Source of the DNA: Ceriagrion tenellum
Taxonomy: Eukaryota > Arthropoda > Insecta > Odonata > Coenagrionidae
Reading direction: 5' to 3'
DNA length: 64,000 nt
Assembly (NCBI GenBank): GCA_963169105.1
Contig: OY720641.1
Location: forward strand, 73,731,496-73,795,495
The notes under the pieces are model-generated. The model was not told the DNA's origin and ran no database searches. It saw nothing but the letters and a program-made list of their open reading frames with translations. Below are positions 1 to 12,100 of this stretch, piece after piece. The position numbers and the translations under genes are program-made. The first letter of the stretch is position 1. Every line of letters begins with the position of its first letter.

Positions 1-1199
1 AGTTATTAGTTATCGTAATTATTCCGTTGATAGTTGATTCACTTAGAGCAGTACATAATTCCCAAACATTTTCAAGGCACCACAAACCTTTACCCAGAGC
101 TCCCCAGCCATAAGCTTGAAGATCATGTATACCACCTGACCAAATCAGGATATTTATATTAATAAAGTTAAAACATTATGATTGTTATGATTGAATTAAC
201 AATTATGATCGAATCAACGTTAATTTCTAATCCAATAAATTGGCAGTTTAATCATCCCGGGACATGTACCTATTCAAGGTACCGTTCGGTCAGGAACCTT
301 CCTCCAGCTCACCTGTGCCGTCCCTTGCTTCATTTTTCCCCACAGAGGGTGATTACGCCCACTTAGAGGACCACTGATATAAACGATTCATTTGAAATTG
401 AAGGTCTTTGAAACAACAAAAGGTTGGAAATTGTTTCTATCTAGAGGGAACAAACAAGTAACAATGAACCTCATGTTACACATTCACAGGACGAAAGCAA
501 AAATTAGCATTTCTTGAACAATTCGAGATTGTAAACTCAGGAAAAGTTTTAATCTTGCTATCGATTTTGCAATTCAGTAACACTCACCTAGTGGTGTGAG
601 GGCGCAGAAAAATACCCAAATATTTTGAGAAACATTACAATGTGCGAACGAATCGCAAAACCTCGCAATGGAAGAGTAGTGATCGTTTGGTGAAATGTAA
701 CTTAAAAACCACTGATATGTTATGGGATTTTTGGTAAAGAAGAGATGAAAATAGTCCTTGTGTTTTCATGCGGAGAGAAACATTTTAATATCCTACTTTG
801 TGATGGGTTATGCAAGTTTTTACCTTGTCTCTCATAGTCAGGTTTATCATATTCTGATTTTATATAACCGGAACATTTATAGTTTTGAAGAGACCAACAC
901 CTGGAAAAAAACGCGAAGTTTTTCGTATAAAAGCTGAGGAAACGATGTGCAGTATTGTTATTCTTGGTTTGGAATTAAAACTTTAGTTATTAATTATTGC
1001 TCTATCTGAGGGTTTCAGTAACAAAATCGGAAATACTGAGCTCGAATCTCATTACTTTTGGGGTGACTGATTCTTCCTTAGCCCCCTCGTAATTCCTCTG
1101 CCCTCTCCCCCTGGGAGAATGGAAATATAGCGTTGCTCAGCTCAGTTCTGTAAGAGGGATTCTTCCCTTCAACCAAGTGATCATCATCATTACTATCGT

Positions 1200-1470
1200 T
1201 GACGACAATTTCCAGCCACAAGCCGTGTCTGCTCTGTACGCATGCTTTTCCACCTTTTTCTGTCCTCCCACAATTTCTCTTCTCTCACTGTTCTCTCTAA
1301 TCTTCCTCCCGTTTCTCTACAATCTCTTCCACTACTTTCACCCATATATCCCGTGGACTTCCTTGAGGCCGTCTCCCTTGAATTTCCATTTATTTGCCTT
1401 TCGAGGAATTCTATCAGTTCCCGTCTTTTTTATATGCCCAAACCATTTCAGTCTAGATGTCTCTATCCAT
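1200..1470 (-). mobile_element. Possible degraded LINE ORF2 C-terminal fragment
   Basis: The minus strand reads KWFGHIKKTGTDRIPRK and continues with a Lys-rich segment, resembling the W-x-GH-(V/I)-x-R...DRIPRKA tail found after the reverse transcriptase of several arthropod LINEs. The plus strand is correspondingly CT-rich. It is broken and short, and could also be chance similarity. Confidence 0.4.
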
Positions 1471-2099
1471 TTCTGGAGCGGTTTCTCCTGAAAAATCTCC
1501 CATTTATTTCATTTTTTACCCTATCCATTCTGGTGTTCCCCGCTCTAATTGCGGAATTTCATGTTACACCCCTGTAACCTGTCCTCGACTCCCCCTCCAC
1601 GTGATCGGAGACTGGCAACGGAAAAAGGGAGAGGATTGTATCTGTGATGTCCAGTGGAGACTTCGTGGGCCCTGATACCGACTCGAGAGCTGTGAAGGCC
1701 CTGCAGAAACCCTGAAAAATGACGTCTGACGAGGCTCTGCTAAAGTTGTGATAGGCCTATCAAGTTAACAGAGGATGTTCAAATTATTTTCAATAGATAA
1801 ACATGCCTAAACCAAGTGATAAATCGTTCATTATTCATTCATCAGCCTTAAAGGATTCGTAATTCAATTTGATGCTAGCAGGCAGCTAGCCTGCTCACTC
1901 CGTGAGCAGGGGTGTGTACCCGCCCCAGAGCTATCAGCTGTTCTCCTTTGTTGTTTTTTAAGCCATTTGAATAGGAGAGCACTGTGGTTTCTTTTGTTTC
2001 AACCTTTACATTTTTCCAATCTTCCTTTTGGCCTTTCTGCTTTTTCACTGTATTTCCCAGCATCTGGTCGTTGCAACCACAACCTAAAAATGATGCATT

Positions 2100-2500
2100 T
2101 CATCTCCTAATAACTTACACCTTTGCACGGCTGGGACCTAACACCCCCTGCCACACGCCCAAGAAGCCGCTCTTTTGGATCTTATTTAAACTAACTAAAT
2201 ACACTCCTTTTAATTCATGTCTCCTTTTCATCTCCAAATATCTTATACCTTTGCACGGTTGGTGACCTAACACCCCCTGCCACACGTGATTCCTAGGGAA
2301 ATTTTATTCGTATGAATAAATTGAATGAAAAAATAATAAACTGCAATATTTTATCCATCTAATAGCGAAAACTATGGCCTTCTATCTTTAGTAGAACTAA
2401 TTAAAATATGCAAAAAGAGAAACCTCGGCACTTGTTTCATCTCCAAATATCTTACACCTTTGCACGGCTGGTGACTTAACACCCCCTGCCACACGCCCAA
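2100..2500 (+). repeat. Three partial copies of a LINE 3'-UTR segment
   Basis: A segment containing CACCTTTGCACGG, then CCTAACACCCCCTGCCACACG occurs at about 2115-2156, 2245-2287 and 2454-2495. The same segment appears in the opposite orientation at 3200, 11130, 18140, 25880, 26710 and 38230, where it is the 3' end of a LINE. The two spacings (about 130 and 210 bases) differ, so this is not a simple tandem repeat. Confidence 0.75.
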
Positions 2501-3039
2501 GCTATAAAAATAAAAAAACTACCATTAAACCACTAATGCAGAGATTCCACATTCAACGCACTAAACCGCATTCTTCTAGCTCAAAAATTGACAGAGAAAG
2601 AAACAAAACGGATACATAATGACTGACACGATACAACATTAATATATATAGATAATATTTTCGAACAACGCTTATCTCGCCATAAATTTTCCTCTGCTCA
2701 TTTCTCCGTGCAGAGGAAAAAGGGTTTAAAAGAGGCTGGGATCTTTCAGAGTCAAATGGGACAATTTTGTCAACGGAGCGATACACCGGGACAGGCAATC
2801 AAGCCGTGGACTGTCCCGGTCAAAACGGGACGTATGGTAAGGCTACTCATGGTTTACAGTTACTCGCTTTGGATCGATGTAGAGCTAATGTCGAAGCGAG
2901 CCAGAAAAGGCTTATTAGATTACGGCCTTGCCTTAAGTGGAAGAAACCGATCATCTGGCCTCCCTTATATGGGCCGGAATGGGTCTCTCTAGGATGAGAT
3001 AGGCCATGGGCGTCGAAATGACGTCTGTCGCGAACTTAC

Positions 3040-3149
3040 CCCCATCATCGTAGAGCCACCACACGTCAATGACCCCCTTGCCCTGCTTCCGCCGGAAATA
3101 CGTCAGCCTGTGCAGGACATCATTGGGAAGAGGAGCTCCTCCGATCCCC
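3040..3149 (-). CDS. Cotransporter exon 14: conserved C-terminal DVWWLYDDGG motif
   Basis: It encodes residues 811-847 plus one base. PNDVLHRLTYFRRKQGKGVI then DVWWLYDDGG matches the NKCC1 signature [20 protein letters not shown]. The acceptor is TTCATCTAG and the donor GGG|GTAAGT, phase 1. In the family the next residues are LTLLIPYLL-like; they are not found between here and position 1, so the remaining C-terminal exons lie outside the window. Confidence 0.95.
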
Positions 3150-6100
3150 CTAGATGAAAGAACAGATAGAACAAAGTTGGTGAAAACGATCACCCTCCGA
3201 AGCCTACATCTGCATCTACGTAATACCCTGCGAGCCACCACGAGGGTGTGTGGCAGGGGGTGAAGATCACCAAACATGCACTATTGACATGCAACTAGGA
3301 TATTTAAGGGAGACATGCTAAAAAATAGGGTCACATGGAGCTAGATGGTTAGTATCTACATAATAAGGAAGGGATCATTGGTTGTTATTACATGCATCAT
3401 GCACTACAGACTACTCTTAACTATATTTCACCTACCTATCCCTTTGCTACACTGCCTATTGTTCTCTCTTATAGTACGCGGGAAAAATGACATTTTAAAT
3501 GTATCGGTACGACAATCTCTCTCTCTAATCTTGTTAAGATGATCAAACCTAGCATAATACGCAGGGGTTCTCAATGTATATCTAACGTCATCTGTGAACA
3601 ACTCTGTTTCGAATTTACTTTAAAGGTTTAACCGAAATTTTAACCTGCGTTCTGATAGTAATTCCCATCCTAGTTCTTCTATTAAGCTCTTAACACTTAC
3701 ACATTTATCATAACGGCCTTTAACAAACCTATCGGATCTTCTTTGCACGCGGTCTAATTCTTTTATCATACCTTCCTCGTACGGATCCAATATACTAGCG
3801 GCATATTCTAAATGAGGCCTGACAATGAGCCTAGTGGCATCTGTTAACACTTATTCACTATCCTGGTTGCGATTCATACTATCCATTCTACGAATCTTAT
3901 ATCGTTACAAATGCTTCCTCTCGTGTTTCATATTCTGAAAGAAAATACAATCAGTCACTGAGTGCTCTGTGATCCATACAGTAAATTAAAATTGAAAAAA
4001 TTAAACTAAATCCGTCACTCTAGGAACGATGATTGGAAATTTTGTTTATAATCGATCAAAGAAAGAGGATCTGTGAAAAAGATTCTTGGCTTTTGTTGTA
4101 CATGCATTATAATGTTTTTGAAAATTATTTTTAGCGGAAATGTTAAAATATTTTCAGCGAATTTACAGTCAGGTATTGAGAGTTCTATAGGATTTAACGC
4201 CATTAAAACGTACGATGAATTCCAGCCAGATACTGCTAACGATTGATTAATTTTATCGCAAAGAACATTGGTATTTACATTGTTATTAAAAACGGTTCTC
4301 TATTAGTAAGAACTCGTAATGCACTCAAGAAGAGTTATATTGAAGTCAAAAATAGGGTCATTGAGATGCGAGGGAAACAAATTATTCTCACTGTTGATGT
4401 TATCAATTTTAGGTAAAGTTAACATAATAAGTAGTTACCATTTCCATCCAGAAGGTGTGCATCCACCCTCTCATATTATGGTTATTTTTTATTTTAATAG
4501 CATAAAATAGGTTTTCATATAATGGAAACCTTATTATATGAAATATTGTTATTTTTTTTTTCAAAGAACCACGGAACTAGCCGCGCAGTTACTTCAACGG
4601 AGTAGCCCGCTAGTGATCACACAATTGCGTGAAATTCACAGTGAAATTCACAATCATTCTCCTGGACTGGGAATCGAACACAGATCCCTCAATTTCGCGC
4701 CGAGTGCTCGAACCAATTAAGCTACCCTGGCGTCCTGTTCCTCTGTGAATCTCATGGGGGATTTTTAAGGAGCAAGTTGTCCTAAAAAAATATTGTTAAT
4801 TTAGTTATAGTATTATATTATTGTTATTTTAGACATTGCAATTCACCTGTAAACCTCAGCCTCGCTCTCCTTGCTCTTCTTGAATAACTTGAGCATGCCT
4901 CCCTCCATCGCGCCCACGTCACCGACAGTTGAAGGCGGCGCTCCGTTCGTCTTTGCTATCTCGGGTGGCGTCCTGATGGTCGAAGCTGGAGAAGAAAAAA
5001 TACGTTTGACTAAAGTATTTGCCGTCTCATATGCATTCTTTAGTGCAGAATTTTCGAAGGTACTTCGATAAGAATGGGAAACGTGCGTTTTATGATATGA
5101 GGAATAGGAATACTTGAAACGTGAAACTTTTTCTCCGAAAAAATGTTCTTAGACGCTTTCGATCGGCAAAGCGTTTCCGTGCAGTGTTAACTCGATCGGT
5201 CAATGAATACTTTATACCCTGATTTAGAATTTTCCGGGATTAATCGTACTTAAAAAAACTCTTTTTCACGAGAATGGCATATATATATTAGGGTATGTAG
5301 TGAATCTACTGTTTAATTCTTTTCAACCATTCACGCATTTAATTTTTATTTAGAAATAGAAATTGCTTTGCTATTTAGGAGGCGTCCATTAATTACGTGA
5401 GGCGTTTTTGGAGGAGGGGGTTGAGCCGAATCTCACCCAACCTCACGTGGGGGTGAGGGGGGGGTCTCGGCAAATATCACGTGATTTTGATCCGCAAGAA
5501 ACAGAGTAAAATTGCTAGAAAACTGGGTTAAATTCAGTAAAGCATGTTTCTCCACTTCAATATGGCTGAATCCTACACAATAATATTTATCGTGGTTATG
5601 CGAACGCCACAAAGTGGCACAGTAGCCCCTCGATTGTTTAGCCGCCACCGGCCAGCCAAACGCGAGGCTCGACGAATGCTGCGGCGTACGAGCCGTTCTT
5701 CGTAGTCTTAAATACTAGTTTTAAATAAAAATAATTAAGCAAATTATGTTTTTTTTAAATAAATACAACGCAACCAAGCACAGAGTAACGTAATTACACT
5801 AAAAATACGCATTTTGAAAAATCTCACGTGAGATTATGGGGGGGGGAGGAGGGGGTCGAGCCAAATCTCACGACATCTCACCAATGGGGGAGGGGGGTCG
5901 CAAATTCGCCAAAATCGCCTCACGTAATTAATGGACGCCCCCTTATATCAATCAGACGACAATTTATTTGGACATGAAGCTAAAATATGACTCAAATTAC
6001 ATTTATTTCATTAATATTTTCCTATTTTCATTTATTCTATAATTTTACTTTAAGTATTTTACTGGAAAAACACCTTAAATCCCTCCGCCACATACATATA

Positions 6101-9100
6101 CAACGGCTAGTAGTGTATTATTGGAATACGTTCCATAGTTTGAGGCTCAACTATGTCGAAGTTGATTTTTACAAATGAATAAGTAACTTGGTTTCCTTCC
6201 ACAGATTTCTTTTCCTGGTACAGCATGTTTCGACACAGCGGTGCCATTATCAGGTTCAAACTCAAGAAAACATTTTCAGATGTATGTATATCTTAAGAGT
6301 AACAGGATTGGGGAGGGGGTAATTTAATAGACATTTAAAATTCAAAATCGTGTCTCTTCTGCAAAAAAATGAAATGACTGTCCTTTTTCAGCCTCTTACC
6401 TCACCCGGCTTATCTCCATTTTTAAAATTTCTTAAAGTAAGCGCTTCGAAGACGTCCTGTACACGATATTGACGACGTTAATGAGAATTCGCCACCGGAA
6501 AGGGAGGTGATACCCAGAGAGGCACTCCAATATTGTATGGCGAAGTGGAAACAACCCTGGAATAAGCTTATCTCCAGATAAGGAGGGTGTTTATATGGTA
6601 TTAGGACCCATAAGTTATATAAATACTCTAAAATATTTTTTGACAAAAAATCCCGTCATTTTCTGAACAGCCCTCGTATTCTGTTAACCGATATAATTCA
6701 GTGTACCTGAGGATGGCATAACTGCTGAAACTAGCTATACATCCTGCAATAAAATTGCGGAATTAAAAGAGTTTTACTCGCTACTATGTCGACCTTCCAC
6801 CAAGTGAACCCTTCAACTTTTCAACCAAATATACGTATATACGGTTTCAACTTGACTGGTTGTTTTCACTCAGTACGCTGATGACATTATCTCAACCGAA
6901 TGTTTTTTTTGGTATCTCTCGGCGGCGTAGACATTGCACACGGGTAATTTTTTGCCGCTATTAATGCGTAATTTTTAAAAATAAAGTCTCTCCTGTGTGG
7001 ATACTTATAGCACATTTCCTTAGGAAATCGGCTGGTATTTTTAGGCTAACGTCTAAGAGGGTAGCTCCAAATTACAAAAACATTTAGAGTGTGGTATCGG
7101 TGCTCCTCTTAGATATTCACTTTTCCCAATTCAATCCTTTCATACCTGTCTGCTCTGAGCTTTTGGTCGTCTTGGGCGCGGCTGGGGACTCTTCGGTTTT
7201 TTTCTGCTGCTCCACATCCCCCTCCTCCTCCTCTTGCTCCTCCCCCTCCTCTCCTCCTTCCTCCCCCTCTTCCTCCTCCTCTGCGTCTCCTTCCTCCCCC
7301 TCTCCTTCCCCTCCCGCCCCCTTACGACGCCTTGGCACCGACGGCGTGGCCTGCGGCGTGGGCGGAGCGGGAGTCGAACTGCGCACCGCAGCTTCGATGG
7401 CAGCGGACTCGTTGTCGTTGTCCAGTATCTTGCGGTAGTCGAGGAAGTCACCATTTCTCAGCACGGCGAGTCCCAAGTGGTGGTCGAGGGCCATTCTGCC
7501 GAAATATGGAACATCATAAAATCAGCGACACTTGGTTGTGTGTTGATAAGCACATGTGAAGGAGACGGGCTATATAAGACGTTTTTGAGGTAAAAACGAA
7601 GAGATAAGGCTAAAGATGAGTAGACTGTATTAGAATATGGAAGAGTATGCTTAACTAATGAACATTTATGATTAGAGAATGCTGCGTTGATGGTAAAATG
7701 GTGAGAAATTTTCATCCAGGAGAATATTCACTCATCAACAAAGGACAGATGGAAGTTGGAGTTAAGCAAAACTAATGCGACTTTAATTTTGGAGTTATAT
7801 TTTATGTCTGGGGATTGTAAGTGAGAGGATGAATGAGCTATGATAATTTACACTGGTCTCATTTAAGGGTGTGAGAATCGATGATAAATCATTAAAGCAT
7901 GAGCCGAACGAGTGGTAACGCACGGAAGCATAGCATCGTCGCTTCGTCCTTAATAACCGGTATCGCGCCCAAACGTCCCTGCGCCAAAACGGCTCGCGCC
8001 CAAACATCGGCGCTCCTGTGGCTGCGCCGAAATGTCCCATTCCCTGCGTTGGTCTGATCACTTCGAGAGAATGGATTATGATCAATCTAAGGTGGATTGA
8101 TTTTGACCACTTTTTAGATATCTACATACTTATTCTGGAAGATTATTCGTAGGAATGAATATAATTATCTCTTGTCAACGATTCGCCGATTCTCTCTGCA
8201 TCATCAGGGCTTGAGGTTAACCATTGACATGCGTTCATGAGCGGGATTTTCATGGTCTCAGTTGGCTGACATGAGTACAATGGCACTGAACAGAGGCATG
8301 CACCCCTGAACAGGAACAACAAGAGGTTCATAGTCTCTTATCAGTAATGATTTTCGTCAGCTGAAACTTGAAATCCGTTGGTAAAGGTATGTTTTGTGAA
8401 TCGAGAGCCATGCCCTATCGGCACAAAATCCATCCCATGCTCCCTTTTTTACGTTTCACCGTTGCCCACAAGCGTTCATCGCCATGCCTCCTCCATTTCA
8501 TTCTAAAATCCTTCGGCTTCGGTTAAAGCAAATCTCTCCTGGCTGTCTAATGCGGAGACTGCTTTACTCCCCCGTGCGGAACCAGTTTGTGGGCAATGGA
8601 ATATTCAGATAGAAAAGACCATGTGCGTAAATGCTACCGTGTTTGTATGCCTCTACATCAGTCGCGCGATTGAATGTGGTTTGTGATTATGTACTCACAG
8701 GAGTACGTCGAAGTATTGCCTGAGACTGCGTGGCGGGCACGTCTGCCAGTCGGCCTTGTAGCCGATGAGGAGTACGTTGGGCCGCATCTTGCCCACGCCG
8801 GACGCCTGCACGAGGGCCCGCACCCCCACGTCCAGCCCGCTGCCTCCCTCGCCGCCTCCGCACCCGCCAGCGCCGCACCCATCCACGGTGGCCACGAACG
8901 CCCGGATGTTGTGCCGCCTTAGCCAAGCGTTGCCGCTCCTTACGACGGCCGAGCGCGCCTTGTGCGACAGCGGGTCCTGGTTATGACGGAGGGAAAGGGA
9001 GGTGAGTGCATCTCTTGTTAATGTCCTTTGCCAACAGCCATTGGGTACATAACATCAGACTTAAGGTAGACTGAGCGAAATATCATTTCACCTAGAAATC

Positions 9101-12100
9101 AATGAACTTATTCTCATTTTAAAGATAAATATCTAACTGTTCCAAAATATACCAAAAGTTCAACCCCTTAGCGAACTACTTTCAGAGATTTTTAACGAAA
9201 AACCACCAGCCCTTTTACATTGAAAATGGTACATTTATGCACTACAGAGAGGGCTTATTTAAAAAGTAAGGAATTTCTAACACCTATATCTCGTCAAAAA
9301 ATTAAGTGCGTACTTTGTTTCCTCCACTAATTTAAAAAATTAATGATATTGTACTGCAGTAAATTCTTCGGGACCACAAAATCCCGTTTTGAAGGAGTTT
9401 CGAACTTACCGCGCGAAGAAAATGAGTCACGTTAAAGACTTACTTAGAACTTTTTATTTAATTACTCACTTTTACTGTCATAAAATATTATTTATTTCAC
9501 CCATAATAATGCAATTTTTAATTCATGTGCCCTATAGCTGGTGAAATTAAGACGTATAATTTGAATTTGGTACCTATTATGATAAGGGAGCTATCTCGCT
9601 CAAACTACCTTACGGTAGTCTTAGCGAGATATTTCTCCTAGTCACAATGGAGAACATAATCGATTTTTGCGTTTTGATCTCAGGTGCTGTAGGAAGCATG
9701 AAGTAAACATTGTCATATTTATGGTGGAATAGTCGCTCTCTTCACACTCACCAGTTCCACGTTTCCGGCCACTAGCAGAGAAACGTTCCTGGTGAGCAGG
9801 TGTCCGAGGTCGATGAGCGGTGGCCTGGCCGACGGCCGGCCGCAGAGCACGAGAACCTGCGGCCGGTAATTCTTGACGTGCTCGCGGACCTCGTTGAGGC
9901 GCTGTAGGGACTTGATGGCGGATGTGTACGTCTGTGCTTGGGTGGACGACCCCCAGTTGACATCTGCAAAAGAGAGGGGTACTTATAGACTCCCTTACAA
10001 ATATTTACACGAGTCAGAAAATTCACATTCTCGCTTCTTCTGTTAGGTAGATGACCCACTGGTTAAGGTTTAAATAAATTCAGAAAAAACTTCAATGTTA
10101 GTACTGTGACCACTTTAATATGTAAATATTGATTACAAGATTGATTGGACACACCGTTAGACACAAAGGGTTTGTGAAGAACATAATTGAAGGCAAAAAT
10201 AGAGGGAAAAGTCCCCAGAGGAAGACCCAGGAATAAGTTAATGAATCAAATCAAAGAGGACAGTACATAGGAAGAGATATCAGGAGGTAAAGGAACTAGC
10301 ATTAGATAAGGAAAGGTGGAGGGCTACAGTCAACCAATCTTAGTATTGAACTACCAGTAAATGAATAAATTGGAGGTATCTTAAGGGTAATTTTTGTTTC
10401 AGTAGGGATTGCGTTCTTGACATTTTTGAACATAAGGTTTAAGGTTATATACCAATTCGTAAGGGCCCTAATTAGGTTGGATATTTTGGAGTTGTCCGAT
10501 CTTTTTCTGATGCAATTTAATTACTTCATAAGTAACAGACTTTTCCTATGGGACATAACTGTATACATTACTATTTTAGCGGCTGGGATTTCCCACCGTA
10601 AAGTAATTTTTGTAAGTTTCCTTTTCCCGTGTCATAAAGTGTTTGGTGTGATTCATTTATATTGGTAATGTTCATCTTCACTGACAGAATTTTTCCTCCA
10701 ATGATTTTATTTTGTTTAGGCCATGCAAGACATTTCTACAATTCAGAGCCCTATATACCAATAATATTTCTTCATTTGCATTAATCCTACATAGACTTAA
10801 TCACAGTATATGTCCCACCATTCATCATCCTGTCAATGAAGCCTGTTCTCTTCCATCCCCGCTTACCCAACATCCTCTCCTCCATCACATCCATAAGCAT
10901 CCTTTAGCCCCTCATTACCCCCTCCAACCACCTACTATGTCCCACCCTTGTCCCGCATACAATTTTCCTTTCCTCCCCCATCGTACAAATCACTTCTTCA
11001 TTTGCCTTTTCTTTTCGTCCATCGCACCCTCTCCATCCTCCTCCACACCGAAAGCTCGAAAACCTGCTGCCCTCTCTCCTCTTCCTCCTTTCTAAGAGTC
11101 TACGTTTCTGCCCATACAATACTACATCTACATTTATATACTACCCTCCGAGGCGTCACATGGGAGTGTCGCAGGGGGTGTTAGGACACCAGCCGTGTTC
11201 ATATGTAAGGGATAAGGTTTTGGGAGGTGAAATGGTGACATGCATTATATCCCGTATATCCCATTTCTTTCCTATTTCAAGGTCCTCGTAATTATCTCCG
11301 TGATATAACTAAAGGCTGGGACACAATCAACGTGTACGTGTGACGTGAGACGTTAACGGGACAACGGGAGACGGGAAACGCAAGTCAGCGGTCACAATCG
11401 ACGTTAACGCGGCCCGGAGTAACAATTGACTAACGCAGGCGCAGCTAAGAGATCAGGTGTAAACAACTGTGGAAGTAAATAAGTTGTCTTTGCCAAGAGC
11501 AATCTTCACCAGTTGGATGTATCTGCCGACAGATGGCTCCCATTCCCGGATTCTCAGGGCTATTCTGATTGGTTTTCCGTGTACGGGACACGGGAAGAGA
11601 TGAAAGTTGCCCATCTCTCGCGTACACGTACACGGACACAATCGCTCGCAATCGCTCAATCACTCGCGTACACGTACACGTAGATTGTGTCCGTTTGCTC
11701 TACTATCCCGTCAGCCATCTTTTCGCGTATTACCCTTAACGGCTCACGTTACACGTACACGTTGATTGTGTCCCAGCCTTAAGCGCTTCTTAGACTAGCG
11801 ATCTTCTCCTTCCAATGCGTTCGCTAGTGCTCCCATTAGCGTGTTACCCAAGTACTTAAATTGCTCAACTTGCTTCATTTTTACTATAATAAGTTTGTGA
11901 CCAGTCTAGCCTTCTCTGTTTTAAAATCTCATCTAGGTGGCTTGTAATCAGTGACATTCTTATAAAACCTATCACCTCACGTGATTTACATCAACGATCA
12001 TCGCTTATTTTTTCCACGCCATCAGAATATTTTTTCTCAATCTTTCGTCTCACCATATCTTCTTTCTCTTGCTTCCTTCGGCATTCATTGCGTAATCTGT

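Larger units (their letters stand above)
1..3039 (-). other. Partial intron after exon 14 (runs off the window)
   Basis: The stretch opens at the donor GTAAGT (3039) and no acceptor or coding match to the missing C-terminus is seen. It holds a possible LINE remnant at 1200-1470 and three copies of a LINE 3'-end segment at 2100-2500. I see nothing recognisable at 1-1170, 1480-2080 or 2520-3039. Confidence 0.7.
3150..4846 (-). other. Intron between exons 13 and 14
   Basis: It runs from GTGAAT (4846) to CTAG (3150). It holds the LINE fragment at 3200-3850 and a tRNA-derived SINE at 4613-4738. Nothing recognisable is seen at 3860-4600. Confidence 0.8.

Noticed and set aside
2951..3277. Single 108-codon gene on the minus strand
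   Set aside because: Only 3040-3149 is coding (cotransporter exon 14); the rest is read-through into introns and a LINE tail.
4855..4860. Alternative donor GAG|GTTTAC for exon 13
   Set aside because: It leaves phase 0 and breaks the frame into exon 14; the donor at 4846 keeps the frame and the conserved motif.
7117..7593. Plus-strand frames opposite exon 12 (115 and 119 codons)
   Set aside because: They are complements of the Glu-rich coding repeat and give Ser/Pro-rich low-complexity peptides.
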